Positions 46,346 through 55,350 of a stretch of DNA of 64,000 nt are shown piece by piece; positions within the stretch are counted from its first letter, which is position 1; each line of letters opens with the position of its first letter. The DNA is taken from assembly GCA_003584705.1 (NCBI GenBank), contig AP018536.1:2232001-2296000 (forward strand), read 5' to 3'. The notes under the pieces were generated by a model. It searched no databases and was not told the origin of the DNA. It was given only the letters and a program-made list of their open reading frames with translations. Source of the DNA: Lachnospiraceae bacterium GAM79 (GTDB lineage Bacteria > Bacillota > Clostridia > Lachnospirales > Lachnospiraceae). Both the position numbers and the translations under genes were made by a program.

Positions 46346-48037
46346 TTATGCTGCCTCTTTTTCTGAATTTTTCCCGGCACCGAACAGCTTGCGGATGCAG
46401 CTGTAAGCAACCATAACTCCCAGTACCATAAGCAGTATGGCTACGATCAGCTGTAAGCCGTCTACCAGGAAGGTTGCCTGTCCGGATGCCACATTTTTCA
46501 CCAGGGCAACTGTCTTCTGGATCAATGCAGTAAAGGTTACGACCAGCATCATTCCCATAGGGAAGTACAGTGTCCAGCCGGTACGACCGGTAGTCTTTAA
46601 GAATACGGCCAGGGCGATCAATACCAGTGCTGCCAGCAGCTGGTTCGCAGAACCGAACAGCGGCCATACATTGTTGTATCCGCCAAGAGTCAGCAGATAA
46701 CCGAAAAACAAAGTGATCACAGTTGCAAAATACTTATTGGTCAGAACTCTCTGCACGGGAGTCATCTTTGCGGTATCTGTGGTGTCTCCCAGGAACAGCT
46801 CCTGGAAGGACATACGCCCGATTCTTGCTACGGAATCCAGAGAAGTCAGTGCCAATGCAGATACACACATGGTCATGAATACAGTTGCTACGGTTACGGG
46901 AACCCCCATCTTCTCCAGGAATCCTGCGACACCGGAGGAGAAAATGGAGAACGGTGTACCATCGGGCTTCGTGCCATTGACTGCAACTGCACCGACAACT
47001 ACCAGTGCAACCACACCCAGCAGGCTCTCTACGATCATGGCACCATAACCTACCATGGGCATATCTTTTTCATTGCTGATGGTCTTGGATGAAGTACCGG
47101 AGGATACCAGGCTGTGGAAGCCGGATACCGCACCGCAGGCGATGGTGACGAACAGAGTCGGGAACAGGCTGCTGTTACCTACCTGAAAACCGTTAAATGC
47201 ATTCAGCTCCATATCGGGATGAGCCACAACCACACCAAGTACGGCACCGATGATCATACCCAGCAGCATAAAGGTGGTCATGTAATCTCTGGGCTGCATC
47301 AGAAGCCACATGGGCATTACGGATGCAAGGAACAGGTATGCCATGATGATGTAGATCCATGCAGTCTTGGAAGCATAGATGGGAAGATGCATACCTACAG
47401 CGAACATTACTACCAACAGACCGATGGCTACGACTGCCTTGACCCACTCGTTCATCTTGCCGACCTTTTTCTGGATCAGACCGAAGATCACTGCTACAAC
47501 GATGAACAACATGGAAATGGATGCCGCACTGCCGTTGGCATATGCCACACTGGCATCTTCCAGTCCGGTACCTACGAAGGTACCTGCCACCATATCGGTA
47601 AATGCTGCAATGACTAACAGAGTGAACAGCCAGCAGAACAGCATGAACAACTTTCTGCCGGTTTTACCAATGTATTTTTCAATGATCATTCCCATGGATT
47701 TTCCTTCGTTCTTCACGGAGGCATACAGCGCACCGAAATCCTGTACGGCACCGAAGAACAGACCGCCGATCAGAAGCCACAGGAGCACGGGAACCCATCC
47801 GAATACCGATGCGAGGATGGGACCCGTCACAGGACCTGCTCCGGCGATAGAGGAAAACTGATGAGAAAATACAGTGAATTTGGAGGAAGGCACGAAGTCC
47901 TCTCCGTCTTCATGGGTAAACGCAGGCGTCTTCGCCTTCTCATCGATTCCCCACTTTTTGGCAAGCCATCTTCCGTAGAAGACATAGCCTGCTACCAGCA
48001 CTACCATTGCGATCAGAATGATTACCAAACTGTTCAT
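46346..48037 (-). CDS. cstA: CstA family transporter (carbon starvation protein)
   Basis: 563 residues, about 15 membrane helices. The start VILIAMVVLVAGYVFYGRWLAKKWG, then HQFSSIAGAGPVTGPILASVFGW, and GFHSLVSSGTSSKTISNEKD are CstA signatures. Enterobacterial relatives import pyruvate or peptides. The T-box leader upstream ties its expression to amino-acid shortage, so an amino acid or peptide substrate is suggested here. Confidence 0.95.
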   Translation of the reverse strand: MNSLVIILIAMVVLVAGYVFYGRWLAKKWGIDEKAKTPAFTHEDGEDFVPSSKFTVFSHQFSSIAGAGPVTGPILASVFGWVPVLLWLLIGGLFFGAVQDFGALYASVKNEGKSMGMIIEKYIGKTGRKLFMLFCWLFTLLVIAAFTDMVAGTFVGTGLEDASVAYANGSAASISMLFIVVAVIFGLIQKKVGKMNEWVKAVVAIGLLVVMFAVGMHLPIYASKTAWIYIIMAYLFLASVMPMWLLMQPRDYMTTFMLLGMIIGAVLGVVVAHPDMELNAFNGFQVGNSSLFPTLFVTIACGAVSGFHSLVSSGTSSKTISNEKDMPMVGYGAMIVESLLGVVALVVVGAVAVNGTKPDGTPFSIFSSGVAGFLEKMGVPVTVATVFMTMCVSALALTSLDSVARIGRMSFQELFLGDTTDTAKMTPVQRVLTNKYFATVITLFFGYLLTLGGYNNVWPLFGSANQLLAALVLIALAVFLKTTGRTGWTLYFPMGMMLVVTFTALIQKTVALVKNVASGQATFLVDGLQLIVAILLMVLGVMVAYSCIRKLFGAGKNSEKEAA

Positions 48038-48105
48038 TTTTGTTTCCTTCTTTCTTGTGTCTTGTTGTTTTGTCGTGACAGAAAGAAAATTCTGATTGCC
48101 CGTAA

Positions 48106-48428
48106 AACAAAAAAGCTTTCCGTCTCCAGTGCTTTATAAGCACTCAAAGACGAAAAGCTCTAAGCTCTCCGCGTTACCACTTTGCTTGCCATGTTTTATC
48201 ACATGACCTCTTGTTCCCATCTCCATGAAATACAAATATCTCATTTCCAACAGGCTTCTAAATAACGGTAGAATACCGGTGACACCTACTTAACTGCTTC
48301 AGTGTACTTCTCACAGAGGATAGTCTGTCATACTCACATGCCGTCTCACACCAACCGGCGGCTCTCTGAAATGCTTCCGTATGCAGATCTTGTTCTGCTC
48401 ATCGAATTTCACTTTCTGTTCGATAGCA
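48106..48428 (-). promoter_or_regulatory. T-box leader upstream of cstA
   Basis: Read on the minus strand, the leader has AGAGAGCC...TTGGTGTGAGACGGC in stem I, AGTAGGTGTCACCGG...CCGTTA in the middle, and the T-box AAAGTGGTAACGCGGAG at 48167-48183, a variant of the GGTGGTACCGCG core. The terminator stem AGCTTTTCGTCT/AGACGGAAAGCT (48114-48159) is followed by T6. Uncharged tRNA binding should prevent termination and raise cstA expression. The specifier is unclear; UAC (Tyr), before A in GAAGTACACTG, is the best candidate. Confidence 0.88.
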
Positions 48429-48457
48429 AAGATACCACTCTGATTTTATAATGTCAA
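48429..48457 (-). promoter_or_regulatory. Promoter of the cstA T-box transcript
   Basis: TTGACA (48452-48457) and TATCTT (48429-48434) are separated by 17 bp, with TGG just before the -10 hexamer. A near-consensus vegetative promoter reading into the T-box. Confidence 0.85.
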
Positions 48458-48491
48458 TAGTTTTCTTTTAATTTTTTGTTGATCTATTTTA

Positions 48492-49463
48492 TCATTTTCC
48501 CTTTTTATCCGCGATCAGAGGTTTGATAGCGGAATAAATCTCGCTGGTACGTTTGCTGTCCTTGAACTCTTTGTTCAGGGCATTGTTGATTCCCTGTTTG
48601 GTCTTGTACTGGCGGATGAATTTTACCACCTGAGGGACGATGGTCTGGTCGGAAAGCACCTTTTCCACTGCCTGGGCCAGTTCATCCGGTTCTTCTGCTG
48701 CCTTCTTCTCTGAAGCCTTCTTATCAACAGTTTTCTCCGTCGTTTTCTTTTCTGTCATATTTGCAGTATTCTTCTTCCGGGTATTTCCGCTCTTTTTCCT
48801 TACCGTTTTTTTCACGGGTTCCACAGGCACAGGTTCCAGTATCTCAGGCAACGGTTCTTCCAGGATCTGCACGCTCACAAATGCTGGCTCTGCAATCTCC
48901 TCTGCATCCACTTCCGCCTTCGGTTCCTCCGTCATTACCGCTGTTGCGTTCTCTGTCTCCTGTTCTGTGATTTCCACTGCCATCGGCTCTGCTTCTTCCA
49001 ACGGCAGATTCTGCACACTCTCCCGTTCCACGCTTCCCGTTATTTCCTCCGCATTTTCTTCGGCCGCAGGATTCTGTTCCGCTGTCGGGTTCTTTCCCCA
49101 CAGAAGATTGCGGGTGATCCGCACGGGAACTCCCTGTGCTTTCCAGTATACCATCAGACTGGTGAATCCATTGTCCTTGGTCACGATAAAGTAATCCGGG
49201 TGTATCCCTTCCCTCTGCTGCTCACAGATCAGGTAACCGAGATACGTTGCCAGCTGGAAATCCAGTGCATTCTTGGTGCCAACTGCCACCTTGTGGTAAA
49301 TGATCTGTGCCTTCGTCTCATTCAGCTTCCGGTGCAGGTCAAAGGTCATGCTGTCCGCATTGTCACTGTAGAAAATGCAGACGGTATCCTCCTCCGCCAG
49401 CAGTTCCACTCCCTCCATGCCTCGGCTCTTTACATTTTCAAAATCAATCAGATAATAGGCCAT
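48492..49463 (-). CDS. NYN/PIN-like nuclease domain protein
   Basis: 323 residues. Residues 1-130 are a PIN-like domain: YLIDFENVKSRGMEG with the first acidic residue, FYSDNADSMTF, NALDFQLATYLG and FIVTKDNGFTSLMVYWK, giving the usual acidic cluster. The middle is Glu-rich and low-complexity, then Lys-rich; the end (QTIVPQVVKFIRQYKTKQGINNALNKEF) is a small helical domain. It may cleave RNA. Its ATG shares one base with the upstream stop (TAATG), so translation is coupled. Confidence 0.8.
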   Translation of the reverse strand: MAYYLIDFENVKSRGMEGVELLAEEDTVCIFYSDNADSMTFDLHRKLNETKAQIIYHKVAVGTKNALDFQLATYLGYLICEQQREGIHPDYFIVTKDNGFTSLMVYWKAQGVPVRITRNLLWGKNPTAEQNPAAEENAEEITGSVERESVQNLPLEEAEPMAVEITEQETENATAVMTEEPKAEVDAEEIAEPAFVSVQILEEPLPEILEPVPVEPVKKTVRKKSGNTRKKNTANMTEKKTTEKTVDKKASEKKAAEEPDELAQAVEKVLSDQTIVPQVVKFIRQYKTKQGINNALNKEFKDSKRTSEIYSAIKPLIADKKGK

Positions 49464-50611
49464 TATTTCTCCTCCCCATTTGTTGTATCAATTTCTTCCG
49501 CTTTACCAGTCTCTTCCGGTGTCCCCTGCTCCGGTTCCGCAGGTGCATCCTTCTGTTCCACAGTCTCTACAGGCTCTGTGTTTTCTACCGGTCCGGTTGT
49601 CTCCGGCGTCCCGGACTCCTCTGCACCTGCCTGCGGCTTTTCCTCCGTCACGGCTTCCGGCTCTTTTGAGATGCCTGTCTCCGTTCTGCTCTCCTCTGTG
49701 GCTTTCTTCTTCGCCGGAAGCTTTTCGCGAATGCTTTCTTTCCAGCCGGTGAGCTTCTCATCCCTCCGGTTCTTCCGTTCCCTTCGCTTTGCTGCCCGTT
49801 CCTGTCTGGCCTCTTCCTTAAGTTCCAGTTTTTCCTGTTTTCTGGCCTGTTTTGCCAGTGCCTTTTCTTCCAGTTCCACTTCCTTGACAGCGGCTTTTTC
49901 TATATCCCGGATATAGCGGTCCGCCTTTTTGTGGTTCTTACGGTCCAGGCGGTATGGGTCATACACAAAGTACGATACCGCTCCCAGCACCAGAATCACC
50001 ACACCGGCAATCGTCAGTACCGGTACGACGATCCCATACTCCGTAAATCCCAGTTCAAAACAGACAAATACGATCAGCATGGCCGGAAACAACAGCAGAT
50101 ACAGAATTCTTGTCACCATATCCAACAATGCATGCTGTCTTTTCCCATTGGTCAGAAGTGTTCCCTCAATAGCAGTATAAAATGCCATAAAAATACACAA
50201 TTCCGAACCGAAGCCATGAAGATATCCGCAGATTCCGGTCAGAATCAGCGACAGAAAAAACATGCCGAACGCCGTTCCCTGATACCAGGCATTGCGGTAC
50301 TCCGTCATTCCCTGCAGCTTGTCCTCACTGATGCCGTGCATCCGATAGACATCCTTGCGGATCAGCCGTTCAAATTCTTCGTTATACCGCTGTTCCTCTC
50401 TGGTATTGCGCAGGTGGTCTTCCACCGCCTTGCTCATCTGCTCGATATATTCCTGCTCCTTGCGGATCCGTTTGGTTCTGAGCTGCTCCAGCTCATTCTG
50501 GCGCCTGACTTCCTCTTCCAGTTTCCGTACCTTTCCGATCCGGGGATTCTTTACCATAATCTCCGGATTCTCCGGAAGCACAGTTGTTTCGTTCTTCTCC
50601 TGATTCTCCAT
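49463..50611 (-). CDS. Charged membrane protein of unknown function
   Basis: 382 residues. A highly charged N-terminus with coiled-coil pattern (KVRKLEEEVRRQNELEQLRTKR) is followed by four or five membrane helices (about 120-225), a Lys/Arg-rich coil (KALAKQARKQEKLELKEEAR...) and an acidic Pro/Glu/Thr tail. No family recognised. It is translationally coupled to the NYN gene, which suggests a shared role. Confidence 0.7.
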   Translation of the reverse strand: MENQEKNETTVLPENPEIMVKNPRIGKVRKLEEEVRRQNELEQLRTKRIRKEQEYIEQMSKAVEDHLRNTREEQRYNEEFERLIRKDVYRMHGISEDKLQGMTEYRNAWYQGTAFGMFFLSLILTGICGYLHGFGSELCIFMAFYTAIEGTLLTNGKRQHALLDMVTRILYLLLFPAMLIVFVCFELGFTEYGIVVPVLTIAGVVILVLGAVSYFVYDPYRLDRKNHKKADRYIRDIEKAAVKEVELEEKALAKQARKQEKLELKEEARQERAAKRRERKNRRDEKLTGWKESIREKLPAKKKATEESRTETGISKEPEAVTEEKPQAGAEESGTPETTGPVENTEPVETVEQKDAPAEPEQGTPEETGKAEEIDTTNGEEK

Positions 50612-50635
50612 TGGGTCCTCTTTCCGTTTATATTA

Positions 50636-52555
50636 TCATCCAATAGCCTTATTATAGATTTTCCGGCCCAGAAAAACAACCTTTTGTTCCCTGTTTTCAT
50701 TGCTTTGGCTCTTCATCCTGTCACTCGAGAAAAATGCCGCAAGTACCGGCAGCATTACCATAATGGGGAATAAATAACGTACCTGCACTACCGGCCCCAG
50801 CAACATAGTCCCAAAGTATAAAAACGGTAGTAAGCTCATCTGGAAACACCAGTATTTTCTTCGATACAGGCACAACACCATCAAAAAGAACAGGCTCCAG
50901 CTGTATAGAGATCCATGAAAAATAACGGAAAACACCGGCCATTCATTAAAGCAGTTACCACTGACGATCTTTTCCAGCACTTTTTCCAGTGCCGGGAATT
51001 TCGACCGATGTTCAATACTGCCATAGCCTTCGATTTCCGAGGAAGTATAGGTAAAGAGCACACCATACCTTGTGTCTGTGCCATAGCCCAGATTTTCCGC
51101 CCAGGAGAAATCATCCCAGAACCAGTATCCTCTGGTCAGTTCCAGAAAAGCATCCAGGAACTCGTTCGGATACCGTTTGCCCACTCGTAGCCAGTCTCTC
51201 AAAAACTGCCTGGAATTCTCCGTATATGCCGAAGCATTTACCGCGCCCTTGATGGTATCCGCCAGCGGCGCATAATAAGCATCCCAATGATCTCTCGGCA
51301 CATATTTTTCCAGCAATGCCGCCAGCTCCGGATCCTGCGCCTCCAGTTCCTCTCCATGATAATATGCCACTCTGGCAAACTGCTGGATGGGAACGCTGTA
51401 AGCCTCGATCTTCGGAGCCTCCAGCTGGGTCCCTATGACTGTCTGGATCACATTTCGCATTCCGGTCTCTCCCAGTACCAGACAAATCCCCAGAATCAGA
51501 ATACCCAGTTTTTCCTTTTTCGGCCGCAGGATCAATAACAGCAGCATAAATACCGCCACCGCATATACTGCATTATTACGAAACTGCATCATCAGACAGC
51601 CCTCAGCCACCAGAAGAATGTTCATGAGGATTTTCTTTTTTCCATTGCTGAAATAATTTCTCTCCAGAAAAAGTAAAAAGAACAACGTAAACAATATGGT
51701 AAACAAGGTATCCTTTGTGGTACACACCACTAAAACCGTGTTGTATGGGAAAAGCGCCAGAAATAGTGTTGTTACCACCACCGACCATTTTTTAGCAGTC
51801 ATCCGCCAGATCATGGACGTTGCATAACCCATGACCAGAGCATACAGCACCATCTGGAATACCGCCATACAGGCTATTCCCGCCTCGTAGGATCCGATGG
51901 CCGTTCCAATCTGTAAAAACAGCCGGATCAGCCATGTATGTGCAATGGGCTGCAAGGGATAAAACCATTCCAGGCCCTTATACGCTTCGTTGACCTGTCT
52001 GTGAAAATCGTAAGACATGATGATCGGGTAATAAGCCAGCCATACCGGAATCAGGCACAGGAAAATAACGACTGCCGTTACTGCGAATACAATGCCGGAC
52101 TTCCAATATCTCCCCGACATCGTTGCTTCTCCTCTCGCAGAGAGTCGGTCTATCCCGTCAAGCAACAGATTTGCAAAAGGAAATGCGGCAACACTTAAGC
52201 ACAGCGCACGGATCAGGATCATCCCTTTGCCCCGGACTCCGCAATCCGTCATTCCCAGATTCTGCAACTGATATCCCATGACCATGGACAAGGCAAACAG
52301 GAAGCTGATCACTGCCACGTAACAGATTCTGCGCTTCCTGTCCCTTTTCTCCTCTATTTTCCGGAGATTTTGCTCCGTCTGCTGCAACATAGAATAGATT
52401 CCCACAGCCAGCAGCACATTCAGAACACTGTAATAGATCCGGTTCACCGGCTGTAAGCTGAACAGATATGCTACCCCGTAGACACCGCACAGAGTCAGAA
52501 CCGCTCTGCCTGAAGTTCCTTTGTATTTCATCCATTTATCCTTTGCAATATTCAA
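50636..52555 (-). CDS. Polytopic membrane protein, DUF6020/GT-C-like
   Basis: About 639 residues with some 12 membrane helices. LIPVWLAYYPIIMSYDFHRQVNEAYKGLEWFYPLQPIAHTWLIR near the middle, then FPYNTVLVVCTTKDTLFT and MMQFRNNAVYAV, resemble the DUF6020 group of GT-C-type putative glycosyltransferases. A long outside loop follows. GGAGG lies 10 bp before a TTG at 52555; an ATG at 52576 is the alternative start. The gene precedes the two coupled genes by 24 bp. Substrate unknown. Confidence 0.75.
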   Translation of the reverse strand: MNIAKDKWMKYKGTSGRAVLTLCGVYGVAYLFSLQPVNRIYYSVLNVLLAVGIYSMLQQTEQNLRKIEEKRDRKRRICYVAVISFLFALSMVMGYQLQNLGMTDCGVRGKGMILIRALCLSVAAFPFANLLLDGIDRLSARGEATMSGRYWKSGIVFAVTAVVIFLCLIPVWLAYYPIIMSYDFHRQVNEAYKGLEWFYPLQPIAHTWLIRLFLQIGTAIGSYEAGIACMAVFQMVLYALVMGYATSMIWRMTAKKWSVVVTTLFLALFPYNTVLVVCTTKDTLFTILFTLFFLLFLERNYFSNGKKKILMNILLVAEGCLMMQFRNNAVYAVAVFMLLLLILRPKKEKLGILILGICLVLGETGMRNVIQTVIGTQLEAPKIEAYSVPIQQFARVAYYHGEELEAQDPELAALLEKYVPRDHWDAYYAPLADTIKGAVNASAYTENSRQFLRDWLRVGKRYPNEFLDAFLELTRGYWFWDDFSWAENLGYGTDTRYGVLFTYTSSEIEGYGSIEHRSKFPALEKVLEKIVSGNCFNEWPVFSVIFHGSLYSWSLFFLMVLCLYRRKYWCFQMSLLPFLYFGTMLLGPVVQVRYLFPIMVMLPVLAAFFSSDRMKSQSNENREQKVVFLGRKIYNKAIG

Positions 52556-52576
52556 TCGTAAGATGCCTCCATACAT

Positions 52577-52801
52577 TTATTTCCATTTCTTCCACTATAT
52601 TGAAATTTACACTTTCTGTCAATCATTGTAAGTTCTTTTCTAATTGATATATTGTATATATTCAACAAATATAGTAATGATTCCTATTATTATATTTATG
52701 CTTTTCGTGCATTTCTTTTTTTTATAAAAAGAGATATACTATATACAGAAACAAGGAAATGTTTCCACAAACTCATAAACCAACAGAAAGGATGATAGAT
52801 T
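52577..52801. other. Intergenic region between divergent genes
   Basis: About 225 bp, very AT-rich. A TATACT -10-like hexamer at about 52736 precedes the small plus-strand gene. No other feature is visible. Confidence 0.4.
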
Positions 52802-53008
52802 ATGGCAAAATTATATACGATCACTTTAAATGGCGTTACAGAGGAAACTTACAATCAGGCTACCGATTATATTCAGAAAAACGCACTGCGTCTGAACTAC
52901 CGGCCGGTTGCTTCCACCATTGATGTGGAATTTCCCGATGACATCGATCCCGCGAAAGCTCCGGAGCTTACCGACGCAGTGATCCGCGAGGTGCATCAGA
53001 CTCTGTAA
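52802..53008 (+). CDS. Small conserved protein of unknown function
   Basis: 68 residues with an AGAAAGGATG site before the ATG. The pattern KLYTITLNGVTEETYNQATDYIQKNALRL... suggests a small alpha/beta fold, with no signal peptide or membrane segment. It has its own promoter-like sequence and a strong terminator, which supports a real gene. I do not recognise the family. Confidence 0.7.
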   Translation: MAKLYTITLNGVTEETYNQATDYIQKNALRLNYRPVASTIDVEFPDDIDPAKAPELTDAVIREVHQTL

Positions 53009-53042
53009 TTTTTTGATTTTTACTTTTGTAAAACAGCAAAGC

Positions 53043-53083
53043 AAAAGTCCGTCGATGCTTTAACGCACCGACGGACTTTTTTT
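53043..53083 (+). terminator. Terminator of the small plus-strand gene
   Basis: AAAAGTCCGTCG pairs with CGACGGACTTTT around a 14-nt loop and T7 follows. Strong intrinsic terminator 35 bp after the stop. Confidence 0.93.
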
Positions 53084-53086
53084 GCT

Positions 53087-53450
53087 TTATTCATACTCCG
53101 GTTGTCCTATAAATTCCATAAGTTCTTTTGTATCTCTCACTCCTCTTGCCTTATGCTTGTCTATCAGAAACTGATTTCCCTCCGGAGACAACTTGCCATT
53201 CGTCTCAACAAAATTTAAATATCTTCATCAGGATTAACCCCTATGCTTCCGATTTGCACTCTAATATCACGACTTCCGTCATATGCCAGTTTATCAATCG
53301 TTTTGTTTCTGATCAGATAATTAACTTTATCTATACGATTGTTCTGTGCCAATCTGCGTGCTAATTCAGCAATTCCAGACTCATTCGTCTCTCCTTTGGT
53401 ATGGGAAGGCAACACACAAATACTCACATTTTCACATATTTCATCATCTA
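53087..53450 (-). pseudogene. Phosphoribosyltransferase (ComF-like) remnant joined to an unknown C-terminal shard
   Basis: From about 53450 the minus strand reads FFQQLDDEICENVSICVLPSH, then TKGETNESGIAELARRLAQ and NKTIDKLAYDGSRDIRVQIGS, a ComF-like phosphoribosyltransferase segment, ending in a stop at 53215. The 5' part and the PRPP-binding loop are missing. Immediately after, in another frame, a 42-residue tail (FVETNGKLSPEGNQFLIDKH...) ends at 53087 and belongs to some other gene. Two fragments are fused end to end; neither should be functional. Confidence 0.65.
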
Positions 53451-53478
53451 ATTGTTGAAAGAAATAGGATATGTTCCA

Positions 53479-54027
53479 CTAAACATGTATTTTCAGGTAT
53501 TCATCATATAAGATATCCATGTGCAGCCAGTCATAGTGGTTCCGCATATAGTAACAATGCCCCCGGTATCTGCCACTTATTCTGAATCCTGCCTTCTCGT
53601 AACACTTAATGGCAGGGGTGTTCGTTTCCAGTACATCCAGATGGACACTATACACTCCCAGCACCATAAAGCAGTACCGCAAGAGTATCTGCACGACTTC
53701 GGTTCCAATGCCTTTTCCACGCACCGACTTTTCTCCGATGTTAATGGATAACCAGGCTGACATATCCTCAGTTCGATGGTCAATATGACAATATCCAATC
53801 AATGTGTCTGTCTCTTTCAGGACAATTCCCATCCGCATGACAGAATGGTTTCTTACCCAACCGGGCATCCGGGTGATGTCCACCACAGAATGCGCATGCT
53901 CTATAAAGACACAGGTGGTTTCATCCGACATCCACTTCGCGTATAAGCCGACTGCCTCCTCATCATCCCTCAGTACGGATAAAAAAATTTGATTTCCATC
54001 TAATCTGCATATATTTTTACTCATCAT
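53479..54027 (-). CDS. GNAT family N-acetyltransferase
   Basis: 182 residues with the RimJ/RimL-like pattern: GIVLKETDTLIGYCHIDHR, AWLSINIGEKSVRGKGIGTEVVQILLRYCF (acetyl-CoA loop GKGIGT) and LDVLETNTPAIKCYEKAGF. It acetylates a small molecule or protein N-terminus; substrate unknown. AAGGTGG precedes two adjacent ATGs. It appears intact amid the fragments. Confidence 0.87.
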   Translation of the reverse strand: MMSKNICRLDGNQIFLSVLRDDEEAVGLYAKWMSDETTCVFIEHAHSVVDITRMPGWVRNHSVMRMGIVLKETDTLIGYCHIDHRTEDMSAWLSINIGEKSVRGKGIGTEVVQILLRYCFMVLGVYSVHLDVLETNTPAIKCYEKAGFRISGRYRGHCYYMRNHYDWLHMDILYDEYLKIHV

Positions 54028-54159
54028 GCCACCTTACATCTGCTCTGTGTGTTGCGAAGTCCTTGATGTTATTTGAATTATAACATAGAACTTCCTTTTT
54101 GGGCACTATATTCTTCGAACATCCGCCGCTTACGCAAAGCCCAAAGTCTCCGCAGACAA

Positions 54160-54560
54160 TCACATAGTCCTGTTCGCCTTCACAATCTCATTCAGGCGTA
54201 CCGGTCCGTATCCATATAACATGCAGCCCACATTATAAGCGTTCTCCCCCTGATTCATATATTCCCATGTTTCATCCCTCTTATCGTGAATATGACCATA
54301 AAAGTGCAAGTGACCTCTGTAAGAGCCATTCCATTCCGACATCGGATAATGGTACAGACCCAAGAACCAGATGCTTATGTCCCTTTAGTTGACTCAGATA
54401 CCATTCCGCACTTTTTTCGTTTCTATAGCAGAAATCCCCCAAAATATACACATTGTCATCATGATTTACTCTTTGATTCCATAAGGATATCATTGCCTCA
54501 TCCATGACTTCCACATTTTTAAAGGGGCGATGGTCAAAGTCAATTACTCGCCCTGCATCT
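54160..54560 (-). pseudogene. Metallophosphoesterase with internal out-of-frame deletion
   Basis: The first frame reads DFDHRPF, VMDEAMISLWNQRV and NVYILGDFCYRN, then LKGHKHLVLG. The conserved GNHD and the next 40 or so residues are missing, and the reading frame switches to LYHYPMSEWNGSYRGH and HFYGHIHDKRDETW. The remaining GDF and GHIH metal motifs identify the family. The deletion removes metal ligands, so it is dead. Confidence 0.8.
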
Positions 54561-54584
54561 TGGGCATAAAGGGATACCCGCAGG
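54550..54584. repeat. Imperfect palindromic repeat, copy 1
   Basis: A 35-bp unit starting GCCCTGCATCTTGGGCATAA and ending CCGCAGG, with GGGCAT-type inner arms and GCCCTGC/GCAGG outer arms. It nearly matches the unit at 54601. The two lie at the joint between the phosphoesterase and PrgI remnants. Confidence 0.7.
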
Positions 54585-54599
54585 GTGTTTTCTTAATTT

Positions 54600-54725
54600 T
54601 GCCCTGCTTTCTGGGCATAGAAGTATGCCGCAGGCAAGGGCGGAAAAAAGGAACTGCCGCATAGACAGCCCGAAAAACATGGATTCCGTGTAATTGCGGA
54701 TTTCTTTATTTATCTTTACTTCCAA
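54600..54725 (-). pseudogene. PrgI family conjugation protein, 5' fragment
   Basis: EVKINKEIRNYTESMFFGLSMRQFLFSALACG is the conserved start of PrgI-like proteins of integrative conjugative elements (shown here in parts: EVKINKEIRNY, FFGLSMRQF). After ACG the frame runs into palindromic repeat DNA and loses homology. Only about 33 of some 120 residues remain. AAAGGAGG lies upstream; the start codon is TTG in this frame, and an ATG 5 bp earlier is out of frame. Confidence 0.75.
54601..54634. repeat. Imperfect palindromic repeat, copy 2
   Basis: A 34-bp unit starting GCCCTGCTTTCTGGGCATAG and ending CCGCAGG, with inner GGCATA/TATGCC arms. Same orientation as copy 1, 51 bp apart. It interrupts the PrgI reading frame. 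Confidence 0.7.
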
Positions 54726-54750
54726 TCCATAAACACCTCCTTTTTAGCAC

Positions 54751-54783
54751 AAAAAAATCGCCATCTTTGGAAAAATGACGATT
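54751..54783 (-). terminator. Terminator downstream of the 54.8-55.3 kb gene
   Basis: AATCG-CCAT pairs with ATG-A-CGATT with a small bulge; T7 follows on the minus strand (A-run at 54751-54757). Confidence 0.75.
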
Positions 54784-54801
54784 CTTCAAGTTTTACTCCG
54801 T

Positions 54802-55338
54802 TTACTTCCAACTCATTCTTGCGTTATATACATTGTTTACAGCTTCAATATAGCATATGAAAGAGGGATGGTCGTGGTCGTTCTGCCGCAGGTATCTGTT
54901 TTTGATATTCAAATACTGCGTTCTGACAAGCTGCCATTTTCCCCTTTTCTTAATATACTTAGCCTTTTTCTGTATTCCTGCGGAATGAGGGGCTTTGTTC
55001 CAATAGTATTCATCCCGATAAGTGAACCCTGTTTTTTTGTGAATAAGTCTGTAAAAATCTTCCTCTGTATCTCTGCATACAATGCAGACATCCATTGAAA
55101 ACTCAGTAGGATTTCCTCTAACAAAATGAATTTCCCCCGTAGTCAGAGAAGATGTTGAATCCTCACAATCTCCTAAATCACGCTCGTTTAACGCCTTATT
55201 AAAGGATTTCCTCGCACATTCTTTTAGATTTCTGCAATCCTCAAAATCTTCACATCTTACAATCTCAAGGTTGTAATCCAAATCTATCGACAACGAAGCA
55301 TTTTGTACCCCGTCCTTAAATATATATACACGTTTCAT
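54802..55338 (-). CDS. Uncharacterised protein within the conjugative remnant
   Basis: 178 residues starting KRVYIFKDGVQNASLSIDLD, with GEIHFVRGNPTEFSMDVCIVC, FYRLIHKKTGFTYRDEYYW and NRYLRQNDHDHPSFICY. It has an AGGGAG site and its own terminator and looks intact. I do not recognise a family. It lies between the TrbL and PrgI fragments, so it may be cargo of the lost element. Confidence 0.6.
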   Translation of the reverse strand: MKRVYIFKDGVQNASLSIDLDYNLEIVRCEDFEDCRNLKECARKSFNKALNERDLGDCEDSTSSLTTGEIHFVRGNPTEFSMDVCIVCRDTEEDFYRLIHKKTGFTYRDEYYWNKAPHSAGIQKKAKYIKKRGKWQLVRTQYLNIKNRYLRQNDHDHPSFICYIEAVNNVYNARMSWK

Positions 55339-55350
55339 CCGCTTTCTCCC

